Positions 46,685 to 57,189 of a stretch of DNA of 64,000 nucleotides are shown here, piece after piece. Position numbers and translations under genes: made by a program. Numbering within the stretch: position 1 is the first letter of the stretch; each line of letters starts with the position of its first letter. Under the pieces are notes generated by a model that saw nothing but the letters and a program-made list of their open reading frames with translations, was not told the origin of the DNA and made no database searches. Location of the stretch: NCBI GenBank assembly GCA_035610365.1, contig CM069432.1, positions 238,480,104 to 238,544,103 on the forward strand. Direction: 5' to 3'. The DNA is from Aquatica leii. Taxonomy: Eukaryota; Arthropoda; Insecta; Coleoptera; Lampyridae.

Positions 46685-48160
46685 ATGAATTCTGACAATA
46701 AAAATCAAGGTGGCGGATTCAACGGAAACGCAACGTTTGACTGTGAGGGAAGAACGCCAACGAAGCCGGACACGATTCAACTCGAGCTAAACGGCCAACT
46801 GGAAAACTCACAATTATTGATGTTGTTGATGATCGGCGCAGACGCTCCAAACGTATCAAGTAATGCCGGATCTAACGAAACGAATGCCGACACTCAATAG
46901 AAAAATATGTGGCGCTATCGCAAAAGAATGGTTGCAAAGCATCAACGGAAGCGGTGCATTACATCGAAAGTCTGAAGAAGTGAAACTAGAAACCGCAAGA
47001 ATGAATCTACGTAGAACAGCCAAAGTATGGTATGAGGCAAAAAATTCGCAGTTAACAACATGGACAGCGTTTCAAGTCGCATTTGAGAAAAGCTTTTGTA
47101 ACGTCTCAGCACAACCGTATTATGGGAAAGAATACTTCCATAAAAATTTTAAAATGTGTTGTGATGTGTCGAACTAAGTTTTATAATAACAAAAGAACAG
47201 ATAGTGACAGAATTAATAAATACATAAACAGGAATTAAAAGCGCATTATTGACAAAACTACATACTGAGTCAGACGATTTGCTGCATAACATCATCACAC
47301 TTGAACGTGTAATACAACCCACAAAAACCGAAAATAGGGTAAGACAAATACGAAAATAAAGGAACCTGAAACGGAAAAAACCGAACGTCAAGAAACCAAA
47401 AAAAATTTCAAGCAAGCAACAAAATAGAATGTAAAAGGAAAGCCCAAATGTTTCAATTGCAATCGGTATAAACATTTGGCAAATAACCAAAATGTAACAA
47501 CAACGGCAAAAGTTCAATAGTTGAGGCTTCAAAACTCGGGAAATATTTAAAAGATTTTGTAATAAACGGTATGCATTATGTAGTAGGATTAATTGACGGT
47601 AGAAGCAGTGTATCTACAATTCGAAAAATACTCACAGAACGCGTAGGTCTCACACCACAAAAGCGAAAGCTATCACTTTATATATTTGAAAACGTGCACC
47701 GTCCAGTCGTGATATGCAATGCCAAAGTAAATACGAAATTTGAAGTCGACCGTGTAAAGCCAAATGTCGAGCTTGGATCATGAACAATGATATTCAAACC
47801 ACAGATGTGATAATCGGACGTTCCTATACCCATCAACTTTACATAGTGTATTACAAAATTGAAAATGAATTAGTTTTTGGAAATTTGAACGACGACATTT
47901 TCAAACTAATCAATGAAAACCGGGCGAAACGAACAGCACTAAGATTGTTAGACGATGTCAAAATCAAACAAAATGAAATTAATGATATCTGAGTCGAAGC
48001 AGCTGGTCAAAATCACAACTTAGCAATCTCCGCAATGAGCAATGCAAACGTTTTACAAACAAAAGTGATTAGATACGCGCGACTTTGCGCCGACAAAAAT
48101 CATAAAACACGAATTACGACAGCAAAGGTTATTGAACTCTGTGAATTTAATCTGCCAAAT
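46685..48160 (+). pseudogene. Gypsy gag and protease, unit 1 of an internal tandem duplication
   Basis: Starting at ATG 46685, the frame reads GGGFNGNATFDCEGRTPTKP, then QLELNGQLENSQLL. A shifted frame from 46863 gives GAIAKEWLQSINGSGALHRK, EEVKLETARMNLRRTAKVWY and LTTWTAFQVAFEKSFCN, the W...(L)..W..F...F pattern of Gypsy Gag capsid. A shortened zinc knuckle (CFNCNRYKHLA) lies near 47450; relative to unit 2 it lacks the segment after HLA. The protease follows at 47571-47990 (VVGLIDGRSSVSTIRKIL, where DGRSS replaces the DTG(A/S) active site; later TTDVIIGRSYTHQ). Frameshifts separate the parts. Confidence 0.7.
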
Positions 48161-48170
48161 TCTTCATTTC

Positions 48171-49642
48171 GGATTCAATGGAAACGCAACGTTTGATTCT
48201 GAGGAAAGAACGCAAACGAAGCCGGACACGAGTCAACTCGAGCTAAACGGCCAACTGGACAACTCACAATTAATGACGCTGTTAATAAAGCAAACACAAC
48301 TGGTGACAAAAATGATGACATTCAATGGAGAACAATATGGCGCTATCGCAAAAAAATGGTTGCAAAGCATCAATGGAAGCGGTGCATTACATCAAAAGTC
48401 TGAAGAAGTGAAACTAGAAACCGCAAGAATGAATCTACTTAGAACAGTATGGTATGGGGCAAAAGTTTCTCAGTTAACAACATGGACAGCATTTTAAGCC
48501 GCATTTGAAGAAACCTTTTGTAACGTCTTAGCACAACCATATTATCGGAAACAAATGCAAAGACAAAATGAAGATCTCGAAGATGTCGAACTAAGTTTTA
48601 TAGAAACAAAAGAACAAATAGTGACAGGATTAATAAAAAGATAAATTAAAAGCGCATTATTGACAAACCTACATACTGATTCAGAAGATTTTCTGCATAA
48701 CATCATCACACTTGAACGTGTAATACAACCCACAGGAGCCAAAAATGGGGAAATACAAATACGAAAACTAAAGCAACCTGAAACGGAAAAAACCGAACGT
48801 CAAGAAACCAAAAAAATTTTTAAGCGAGCAACGAAATAGAATGAAATAGGGTAACCCAAATGTTTCAATTGCAATCGGTATGAACATTTGGCAAGAGACT
48901 ATGATAAATCACAAAAGCGAGCAATTGTAAATAACCAAAATGCAACAACAACGGCAGAAGTTCTATAGTTGAGGATTCAAAACTCGGGAAATATTTTAAA
49001 GACTTTGTAATAAACGGTATGCATTATGTAGTAGGATTAATTGATGGTAGAAGCAGTGTATCTTTAATTCAAAAAATACTTGCAGAACGCATAGGTCTAC
49101 ATCACAAAAAGAAAAGCTATCACTTTATATATTTGGAAACGTGCACCATCCAGTGGTGATATGCAATGCAACAGTAAATACGGAACTTGAAGTCGGCCGT
49201 GTAAAAGCAAATGTCGAGCTGTGGATCATGAACAATGATACTCAAACCACGGATGTGATAATCGGAAGTCCATATAACCATCAACCTCACATAGCGCAAT
49301 ACAAAATTGAAAATGAATTGGTTTTTGGAAATTTGAACGACGGACGACGTTTTTCAACTAATCAATGATAACCAGGCGAAAGAAACGGCACTAAGATTGT
49401 TTGACGATGTCAAAATCAAACAAAATGAAATTAATGATATCCGAGTTGAAGCAGCTGGTCAAAATCACAACTTAGCAATCTCCGGAATGAGCAATGCAAA
49501 CGTTTTGCAAACAAAAGTAATTAAATATGCGCGACTTTGCGCCGACACAAATCATAAGACACGAATTACGACAGCAAAGGTTATTGAACTCTGTGAACTT
49601 AATCTCCCAAAGACACGGAAACCGAAAATGTGTAAAAACTGA
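48171..49642 (+). pseudogene. Gypsy gag and protease, unit 2 of an internal tandem duplication
   Basis: It restarts with GFNGNATFDSEERTQTKPD at 48171, which aligns to 46715 with an offset of about 1,456 bases. It repeats GAIAKKWLQSINGSGALHQK, ARMNLLRTVWYGAK, the zinc knuckle (CFNCNRYEHLARDY at about 48860, where the last Cys is Tyr), the protease (VVGLIDGRSSVSLIQKI) and VHHPVVICNATVN, then TTDVIIGSPYNHQPHIAQYK. It ends with CELNLPKTRKPKMCKN at 49642. Identity between units is high at the DNA level, with scattered substitutions and small indels. Only this unit continues into the rest of pol. Confidence 0.7.
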
Positions 49643-49799
49643 TACATTTGGTAAATGAATATCGGGATTGTTTTGCGGTACGATTCAAGAAATTGTATAC
49701 AGGCAAGTGATTAAAATGGATATCGAAAACAACAATCGACTTGTACGTTGTTCGCCTATACGTCAGAGTAAAGAGAAAAGAACGTGAGTAGACAAAACA

Positions 49800-50260
49800 A
49801 ATAATTTGGGAATGGAAAGAACTGGGAATCGTCACGGAAACGAATTTACCGTACGCCTCACCTGTTTACATAGGGCCGAAAAAAAGTAGAGAAGCTCGGT
49901 TAGTAATCGATTACAGATTTACAACATTAAATTTAATGAGTGGGTATCCCCAAATGCCACTAACGGAATAAGCAAAGGTCAAAACAGAATTTATAACGGC
50001 AAACGGATTGGCAGGTATTCTTATGGAACAAGATCAAAATTTAATACGAAACTAGCACATTATTTGTCAAAGGAAACGACAGAAACGGAGCAAAAATACC
50101 ATTTAAGTAAACTAAATTGTATTTTGCGTAAATCGACGATCGTATTTAATCTGTTTACATTTCTAAATAATAACAGATTGCCAAGCGCTTACATACTTAA
50201 ACGCTCAACGTACACTGAACCCAAAAATTGCAAGATGGTACTACGTGTTATCTGAATACG
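49800..50260 (+). pseudogene. Gypsy RT N-terminal piece fused to RNase H piece
   Basis: GIVTETNLPYASPVYIGPKK and SREARLVIDYRFTTLNLMSG (49828-49940) match the opening of Gypsy RT (..(G)I(I/V)..S.SP.ASPV..V.KK.G..R(L/M)V(I/V)DYR.LN). Within 50 bases the sequence jumps to GILMEQDQNLIRN and AHYLSKETTETEQKYHLSKL (50010-50110), which is RNase H. The whole RT palm, including the YxDD box, is absent, so an internal deletion has joined the two. The frame is broken by stops. Confidence 0.7.
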
Positions 50261-50329
50261 ATTGTGAAATGAAACACCGGCCCAGAAGTCAAGAGCCGCA
50301 ACGAAAAAAGCCATTGATGGCGAAAATGA

Positions 50330-50790
50330 AAATTCGTGGGATACAAGAATTTGCGAACTTGAACGAAATTTAAATTATCCAATCAACACAAACACACGAA
50401 AAACCCCTATTGAAGTTGTTTATGGATTTAAGGGAAATCGCGTAGACGGAGAGTTTTGCAAATTAACACCAGACGAAGAAGAATTTGAACATCGAGCTGA
50501 GATAAGAGCAAAATTATCGGAGCACGTCCATGCGGAACAAGAAAGACATATTCGTTATTTCAACAAACGCAAGGCTTGTGGAATTTCGTTTGACGTGGGA
50601 GAAATTGATTTTACGCGTAAAGTACCTGAAGCGACAGGGGAATCCACCAATTCTCAGGCGAAGTACCGACGACTTTTAACACGTACAAAGTAGCAGAATT
50701 AAATCGTTTAGGAAAACGAGCTTTTATCACCACCGCTCATGTATCGCAATTAAAATTGTATGTAAATCACGAGGAAAGTGCAGATTGTTA
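50330..50790 (+). pseudogene. Gypsy integrase C-terminal region
   Basis: In the plus frame it reads WDTRICELERNLNYPINTNT, RKTPIEVVYGFKGNRVDGEF, HAEQERHIRYFNKRKACGIS and FDVGEIDFTRKVPEATGEST. A shifted frame follows with TYKVAELNRLGKRA.ITTAHVSQLKLYV-like text, read here as AHVSQLKLYVNHEESAD at 50738-50787. These correspond to the end of the integrase core (N...TG.TPFE..YG), the GPY/F-type barrel and the C-terminal tail. The catalytic DDE core is missing upstream. The frame runs into the first bases of the LTR (TGTTACAAG encodes CYK), so pol and LTR overlap slightly. Confidence 0.7.
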
Positions 50791-52035
50791 CAAGCTTTTG
50801 GCTTTACGAACCTTGCACGGCCAACTCACAATAGTCGGAGATAGGGGAGGTTCACAGAAAATATGCTTAAGGGCGCCAGAGCTGATCCAAAGTAACTTCT
50901 GTCTCGCTCACGACAGACGGTGCAAGCTTGTAACTCGATTTTAGGTTCGTAATCCTTATACTCGGCTGTTCGAGTAGCCAACGTTTGTTATTCGATAACG
51001 ACGATCCAAAGAGAAAGGTATGTTGTCATAAAAGAACAAGTAACCACAATAACAACTTTAATCTAGAATCGTTGATGATTATCACAGGTATATCGAATTC
51101 TCATTACAGAAATGCCAATAGTATCGGCAACACACAATACATAAGTAAATTACGTCGAAATGACCAGCGAAGAATAGTTTGTAGTAAATATCGTTTGTAT
51201 ACAGCATGCGAAATACACGAAATAACTAGTAATATGGCATTACTGACAATAAAACAGTGATAATAATTATGGCATTAACATTAAACTATCATAACAGTTA
51301 TCGGTGAGACACCGTATACGAAACGTACAAAAGAAGTAATAATACTACCTTACTGATAATAAAACAGTGATAACAATGACGGCATTAATATTAAATTATC
51401 ATAATAATTATTGGTAGTACACAGCATACGTAACACAAAATAAGCAAACTTACTACCTAAATGGTAATACAATTACGTTAATAAGTACGGAATTAATATT
51501 CACAAAAGTTTCGTGAGCGACCTTTCTGACAACGAACAAATAAGTAAAACAACTTACCCATAATACAGGAACTTCCACTCGATCGAAGAAAGCGCTTTCC
51601 CCGGCAAGTGAGCCTGAAATCAATTTGAGTCGCAAATCGTGTCAAACCAATGCCTCACGAAATCAAGATCTACAAAAATGGTTACTTAATGTTAAAGAAA
51701 GTACATATAATATAACCCGGTTGTCGAATGCTGTTGTACACCTTCGATGACAGTTGGTTTCGCAGGTGTTTGCCGCATGAGTAAAATCTCGCAGAAATAT
51801 GATTGTCTTCGGTTTATTTAGTTTTAACCGTAGGCCTTATAGATAGTTATAATCGTCCCATAAAAGTATTTGTCGATGTTAATCCCTCGTAATTCGGTAT
51901 CGACTAGAAACATCGGCCAGATCGTGGTGGAACGGCCGGTGACGACTCGAATACTTTACGATCGTAATGAAGTTATAATTTTCCCTTGTAGATTTTAAAT
52001 TACGACAAGAATACCCATATTTAGGAGGTAGCACA
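50786..52035 (+). repeat. Gypsy LTR (shared between tandem copies)
   Basis: It starts TGTTACAAGC and ends GGTAGCACA, about 1,250 bp, and has a divergent related copy at 25578-26604. The 3' edge is set by the primer-binding site directly after it. Internally, 51240-51500 contains repeated AATAAAACAGTGATAA(T/C)AAT-like units with ATTAAA(C/T)TATCATAA, so an internal short tandem duplication is present. Confidence 0.7.
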
Positions 52036-52052
52036 TGGCGCTAGCGAAAAGA
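52036..52052 (+). other. tRNA primer-binding site
   Basis: TGGCGCTAGCGAAAAGA follows the LTR terminal CA without spacing. A TGGCG... motif at this place is where a host tRNA 3' end primes reverse transcription in Gypsy elements. The priming tRNA was not identified. Confidence 0.55.
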
Positions 52053-52568
52053 CATAAAAATTACCTTTAATCAAAGAAAGAACAAAAGCCACTTACCCTG
52101 CGTGGATTAAATTAGTTAATTAAGAAGACTTCTATTACCCATCGTGTCCCAACACGTGGATGATTTGAGAAAACGATTTTTAATTCACGCAGACATAGGT
52201 TATAACATGAACGATGTTAAAGTCAAAATGCCGGTATCTCGCCGGATATCGTCTACTCAATACGAAGAGACCAACGAGCCCGATAGATGGCGTCGAGAAA
52301 TAGAAAAGTAATTTTTAATTAAACCAATATACAGGGTAATGCATTATTTAAATTTATGCACGTAACAAGATTCATTAAGAAGATGAAAAACGCGACAGTG
52401 AAACGTTCACAGAAGAAACAACTGATGCAGATAAATTGAGACCAACAGGGATTTTCATGTCGATAACCTCCGGATATGAACGCGAACCCGACACCGAGGA
52501 CGATGTAGGTCAGAAAAGGCCGACTGTTGTCATCAGGAACGATGCAACAGGGAAGAGACATAAAAAAA
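52053..52568 (+). pseudogene. Second-copy leader with gag-like coding traces
   Basis: Across shifting plus frames the sequence reads like degraded protein: SQHVDDLRKRFLIHADIGYN, MNDVKVKMPVSRRISSTQYE, NEPDRWRREIEK and later MSITSGYEREPDTEDDVGQK followed by RPTVVIRNDATGKRHKK. The last part overlaps the leader block that is repeated at 46474. Frames are broken by stops and the product family is not recognised. It precedes the gag start position seen in the first copy. Confidence 0.4.
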
Positions 52569-52883
52569 ATTTGAGGGCGTGTACTAGTGTACACATGTAA
52601 GAAGTGAAACTTCTTTATGGCCTTATTTTTCGCAAAATGATCTACATGCAACTTTTCAGAAATTGGTTAAATAAAGTTAAATTAGATAAATTTTAAACAA
52701 AAGGATTTTATTATCATAAACATGAATACAAATTTTTGTAAATCAATTAACTAATTTTTGTAGATTCAATTTCATATTTCAGTTACCATAAGCCATTAAT
52801 TACAAAACAACAATTGATCGTACCTTATAGCAACGTTTTGACCGTGTACCTTATAACCATCCGTTTTGTGACCTATAGTATGT

Positions 52884-52903
52884 GCCTCCGTGGCGCAATC
52901 GAC

Positions 52904-52940
<37 letters not shown>

Positions 52941-52957
52941 GAGCCCACCCGGGGGCG
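52884..52957 (+). tRNA. tRNA-Asn(GTT)
   Basis: The 74-nt gene folds as a complete cloverleaf. The acceptor stem is GCCTCCG (52884-52890) with CGGGGGC (52950-52956) and discriminator G. The anticodon stem TTCGG/CCGAA (52911-52915, 52923-52927) encloses loop CTGTTAA with anticodon GTT at 52918-52920. The T stem is GGTGG/CCACC around TTCGAGC. A-box (TGGCGCAATCGAC...) and B-box (GGTTCGAGCCC) promoter elements are intact. It differs at only a few positions (D-loop and one T-loop base) from canonical insect tRNA-Asn as I remember it. It is followed by a Pol III terminator. It has no intron and could be functional although it lies within a mobile insertion. Confidence 0.92.
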
Positions 52958-52960
52958 AAC

Positions 52961-52965
52961 TTTTT
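52961..52965 (+). terminator. RNA polymerase III terminator of tRNA-Asn
   Basis: TTTTT begins three bases after the tRNA discriminator base, the usual distance for Pol III termination. Confidence 0.8.
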
Positions 52966-53496
52966 ATTTATTTTACTACCTTTGAACACCTTGTACAATT
53001 TGTATTTATTTAAAAATATTTTAGAATTTTATAATAAAAAAGATGGCGCGTAACGGAATAATGTTACGCGTAACCGAAAAACATTTGACGGTAAAAAATG
53101 TGACGCGTAAAATATGACGGTAAATTTTTTTCCAACGCCGATAAAGAAGTTTCACTTCAAAAAATGACTAATAGTGACTAGTCAGTATTAGGAGCGGTAG
53201 TCCACGAACCACCTGTGGGCAAGGATTACCACAGCGTTTATTTTACATAAAACTTAAGTTAATTAAATGTTAAGTGATAATAAAAAGATTTACTACATAT
53301 GCAATAAAATTTTCGATAATGAGACGTGGTCGTTCAGAATATTATAAAGGTAAGTCTTACCTTAGGAGTTTCTTAGCGTAATATGTAATACTAACTCCTA
53401 CTTCAGTATTACACTCTCGACACTTTTGAGAAGAACAAGCTAGCGTTCGCCAATTTAAAATAGCCACCACCGGCCTTTAGTACGAACAATTCTTAA

Positions 53497-55122
53497 CACC
53501 AGAGTACCCGCGCTCGTTTAATAACAAATGTACCCGCGCGGCGGGGATTCCCTCAATATTGTATCACTGTATCTTTTTTGTATCTTTTTATGATTAGTTG
53601 TCTAGTACGTTTCTAAACATTATTAGCATTGTTTCAACATTTTGTTTTATTTATAGAATGTGAAAAGAATAGAAAAGACCAAGTGACGCCAAAAAGTCTT
53701 ATTTCTTCATCTTATGCCTACTGTTTTCCTTGAATATTACGTAAGAATTCACTACAGACACGTTGAGAAAAAATAAAATATTACTACATTACTACTTACG
53801 CCTATTTGCGTTTCTTGACATAGAAAATTTTTTCTGAAGTGCATCAAATCAACACCACAATTTGTGGAATTGTAGGTAATGATTATTTCCAGTTTTGATG
53901 CTTCTCCGCTTTAAATATTAATTGCATCGTCATGATGAAGCGTTGATAGTAATAATACCATTTTGCTTGCCTTTGCTTAGTAGGAAACAATTGTACATTC
54001 ATTACTGAAACCGAACATGGAACTTTTAAGCGGTCTTCTCACTGATTTTGCAATAAACTTAGGAGGTATTTCTTTTTTATTCTTCCGTAAATTGTCCACT
54101 CGAATCAGCTTTTTCTCCAAAAGATCCTTAGCAAAAATTTGGTAGCATTTCATCCACCGTAACATATGGGCCATGGCTATAATAAATCTTACATTTTTTC
54201 ACAAATTGTTCAAATAATCCTCTTATACAGATGTCTATTTACATCTAAAACATCGTCAAAACGGATCGTATTGGATAGGAAACGGAATCGATTTTTTACT
54301 CTGAACTAAGCAAAAAATTTCTATTCCCGTTCTATTATTATTCCACAGAATAATAATTCCACAGGAACCAGCAAAGAATAGTAATCCTATAAAAGTTTTT
54401 ATTTTAATTAGGCCAGTCTCACGGACGTCTCTGGGCCTATACGCATAACTTGGTTGCACAATTCTACGATCTCATTGATAATTTCTTCAGTAAAAATAGT
54501 TGCCAAATATTCTGAATATTCGTGAGATTCTTCGCTTCGTGTTTAGGCCCAGGAAGTTCCTTAATGATATTTTCACGCCTGGTACGCTTGCATTTTCTGA
54601 TAGAATGGATATTTCAAACCGTTGCGCCATCTTTGCCTACGTACGTTGTTTCACTAGCATCATCTTCAGACTCGCAACTTTCTTCTGAATCGCTTCCTTT
54701 TTCAGGGTGTGCTATAATATATTGTTTTTTTATCATCACACCACTGTAGTCTGCAAAGGTTCCTCATCATCTTGTAGTTGTAAATATTTGCTTACATGAA
54801 ATTCCTGTTCTTCGTCACTCAACTCCTGAAGCATTCGTAATATTTTTAATCCACGGCTGCCTTCCATATTCGTCAATACACATACACAGATATGTAAAAA
54901 CCATATAAACATGAAAAATATCAACGATACCCGCAAGACGGGGATTCCCCGTAAATGCGCAACTTCTCATTCTGAAACCACTAAACAAACTGCTGTACTC
55001 GGTAATGGATCGTATCTGTCCTTAATGACAATTAGATATGGCGGTGACCCCCTCCCACAACATACTGAGAAGTTCTGTAGGATTTACGTCTCGAGCGGGG
55101 ATTCCCCGCGGGTACTCTTGTG
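53497..55122 (-). mobile_element. piggyBac-like element with TTAA target sites
   Basis: TTAA at 53493-53496 and 55123-55126 flanks inverted ends CACCAGAGTACCCGCG (53497-53512) and CGCGGGTACTCTTGTG (55107-55122), which match at 15 of 16 positions. TTAA duplication is specific to the piggyBac superfamily, and the transposase remnant inside agrees. The palindromic word GGGGATTCCC recurs near the left end (53543-53552) and twice near the right end as CGGGGATTCCCCG (54939-54951, 55096-55108). At 1,626 bp it is shorter than intact piggyBac elements (about 2.4 kb), so it has internal deletions. Confidence 0.85.
53700..54870 (-). pseudogene. piggyBac-like transposase, truncated
   Basis: From about 54869 on the minus strand comes MEGSRGLKILRMLQELSDEE (N-terminal region). 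Near 54600-54460 VPGVKISLRNFLG and similar relics lead to the 54459-54256 frame with TGLIKIKTFIGLLFFAGSCG, NNRTGIEIFCLVQSKKSIPF and PIQYDPFDDV. This equals the ...F(I)G(L/I)L...GR....W...GTGI..F...MS..RF..(L)...RFD block of the piggyBac DDE domain. The 54174-53977 frame gives RWMKCYQIFAKDLLEKKLIR and SSMFGFSNECTIVSY, corresponding to the region before the third catalytic Asp. Segments between these blocks, including the LLTDNFYTS-type catalytic motif, are missing. Confidence 0.75.
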
Positions 55123-55126
55123 TTAA

Positions 55127-57002
55127 GGTTACTCAAATTCGATATAAGCTGAAGGCTTAATATAAAGTAATGTAGATAAGTAACATAGTTGTAGAATCAA
55201 TCCAGTCAACAAAACTAAAGACGTAGGATAATTAAATAACATTAACATAAAGAAAGAAACTTTCTCTTGAATGTAACTCCTGAGGTCATCAACCCAACTT
55301 TGATTGTACCGGGGTTTAATTGATTCATAAAGTATCATTACAATGGCATAATGATTCTATTTCCCGTAATCATGGTTAAAGAAAAAGCTTCTAGCTTCCG
55401 CAACTTGCCAAAATTACTTTAAATTAACAAATTAGAAAATTGGCGGTAGTCGGCATACCTGCAAGCAGTTTAGTAACGAGGAAAACGATCTAAATTCTTT
55501 ATTAAAAGAATCTTCATTTGAAACCCATTCCAATTGCTAAAGCGTAATATTAAAACGACGACGTGAAATTAAATAAAAAGAAAGCACTTACTATTGAATG
55601 GTCAAAGTTTCTACTAAATTAATTTGCCCGCAACGGATGTCAAAAGGAAAATAGTGCGCAACGAGACGTCGCCACACGTTTACTGATATCATACCGCTAG
55701 TGGCCCACTTGCTTACAGTGCGGTACTAAAAATGTTAGTACGAAATGTGAAAATTTATTACTAAACACACGTAACACTGGTAAAAACCATAATTCTAGTT
55801 CTAAGATTTCCACGTACGTTTTCGTTCAGAGTTCGTGCTTAATAATTTTCTCTTTTTCTGTTATTAAAAATTATATAGTATCGATTCTTATACGAAAAGA
55901 CATTTAATACCTACCGCATTGATCTAAAATATCATAACAAAAGTATATTAATCAAAAATAGTTGTATGTTAATTGAAAGTTAAATAATGTTGTCATCTTA
56001 AATTAAGATAGATGAAACTAAACAGTTAGTGTTTGAAAATTATTAAATTTTGTTAATAGGCAAAATGAAAAACTGAAAAATCCAAACCAATACAAAGAAA
56101 TGCTTCTTTTGTCATTAATGTATTTAATAATTTAGTATTTTGACAGATGTTTTTGAAAATTCTATTACTCTTATTATTTACTTTATACAATTTGCTATTT
56201 GAACGTTGTTTATTTATTTTTTGGTAAAATCACAAGCATTTGTACAAACACAGTCAAAATAACCTTATTTGTCAAGTTTTCGACTTTTGTAACAGAGTCC
56301 TTTTGAGTTTTGTCATTTGCTGTTTTGTAAACATTTTATTTTTAAGTATTATATTTTTTCTTCTACTCAAATAATATCAATCTTACCATTTACTTGTTTA
56401 TTACATTGTTTTGGTTCTGAATTCATATTTTTTTCAATGTACGTTTATGTAAAAGTCTCACAGCTGTATGATTAAATTCATAATTAGTACATTCTAATTT
56501 TTCTAATTTTAATTATTTACTTAAATACTTTATAGTTACTTAGTGCAAGATTCTTTTTTAATGTAACAAATGTATATATTGAAGCAATTTGTTGAATGAG
56601 ACACTTAAATCTACCATAAAGAAAATTTTAAGAATCTCTTTTAAAATTTACTGTAAATGCAATGTTAATGCCACTTGTAATTTATTTATTTTCTTATTCA
56701 GAAGACTACCTCTGTAAAAAGATTTTTGAACAAATATAATAAAATGAAAACCACTCAACGGATCGTTCCTACACAGCATTTTAAATTGCCTTTATACTTT
56801 TTCATTTTTCGATTATAAATTAACATAAAAAAATAAGCAGATAACTTATTTTTATTGTTTTATGCGTAAACATTTTGAGTACTTTGTTAATTTTATATAA
56901 TATTTGTTTAATTCTAATATTCGTATCGTAGAGCATACATTTTTCACGCAACAATAAATGTTTTGCATATAATTATTGTTAAAGTGATTTTTATTTTAGC
57001 AG
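55127..57002. other. Probable intron or flank upstream of the sarcoglycan exon
   Basis: AT-rich, without recognised coding sequence. It ends in a polypyrimidine-containing splice acceptor (TTTTTATTTTAGCAG, AG at 57001-57002). The preceding sarcoglycan exon, expected to encode the short cytoplasmic tail and membrane anchor, is not seen here. Confidence 0.6.
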
Positions 57003-57189
57003 GGAATGGGTCAACTTAGAATAGTGGCTGGAGGCTTAAGACTAGAAGGTAGAGCATTTGTTATAGACGCCCTTATAGCAAGTACAATACGATCAAGAGC
57101 TGGTCAACCCATCGTTATCGAATCTAGTAAAAATTTTACAATTACAACGAGAAATGCTGACGGTATACCGGATAATCGAATATTTTTAG
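57003..57189 (+). CDS. Scgdelta: Delta/gamma-sarcoglycan, internal exon
   Basis: The exon encodes GMGQLRIVAGGLRLEGRAFV, DALIASTIRSRAGQPIVIES and SKNFTITTRNADGIPDNRIF. GMG(N/Q/K)L(R/K)(I/V)...G(L/I)(R/Q/K)LEG followed by (I/S)(R/Q)SR.G(Q/N) is the start of the extracellular domain in delta/gamma/zeta sarcoglycans. These are type II membrane glycoproteins of the dystrophin complex in muscle. The acceptor is CAG|GGA at 57002/57003 and the donor TTAG|GTAAAT at 57189/57190, leaving phase 1. The in-frame ATG at 57006 is internal, not the start. This is a genuine spliced host exon: the frame is intact and the next exon continues precisely in phase. In vertebrates loss of these proteins causes muscular dystrophy. 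The gene symbol follows the Drosophila name. Confidence 0.93.

Larger units (their letters stand above)
52569..53160. mobile_element. Inverted-repeat-bounded insertion carrying a tRNA gene
   Basis: Comparison with the intact leader at 46474-46640 shows that about 590 bases are inserted here. Near its edges lie GAAGTGAAACTTCTTTATGG (52601-52620) and CGATAAAGAAGTTTCACTTC (53139-53158), inverted repeats matching at 19 of 20 positions. Outside the left repeat are about 30 further non-leader bases. The interior contains the tRNA-Asn gene and, to its right, the hairpin CGCGTAAC...GTTACGCG (53047-53070) and repeated GACG(G)TAAA / GACGCGTAA words. No transposase is encoded. Confidence 0.65.
46474..53310 (+). 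mobile_element. Tandem Gypsy retrotransposon array (leader-gag-pol-LTR-leader)
   Basis: The order on the plus strand is: leader fragment (46474-46680), gag-protease unit 1 (46715-48160), gag-protease unit 2 (48171-49611), RT/RNase H (49800-50260), integrase tail (50330-50790), LTR (50786-52035), primer-binding site and a second leader (52036-53310). The second leader matches the first: CATCAGGAA.GATGC and AGAGACATAAAAAA at 46473/52531, then GTGACTAGTCAGTATTA at 46516/53169 and TTAATTAAATGT. The single LTR is therefore shared by two tandem copies, the second truncated in its leader. The 5' LTR of the first copy was not found. Confidence 0.75.

Noticed and set aside
47149-47532. 127-codon minus-strand frame rich in Phe/Cys/Ile
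   Set aside because: It is antisense to the Gypsy gag region; hydrophobic composition is typical of the complement of Lys/Glu-rich coding sequence.
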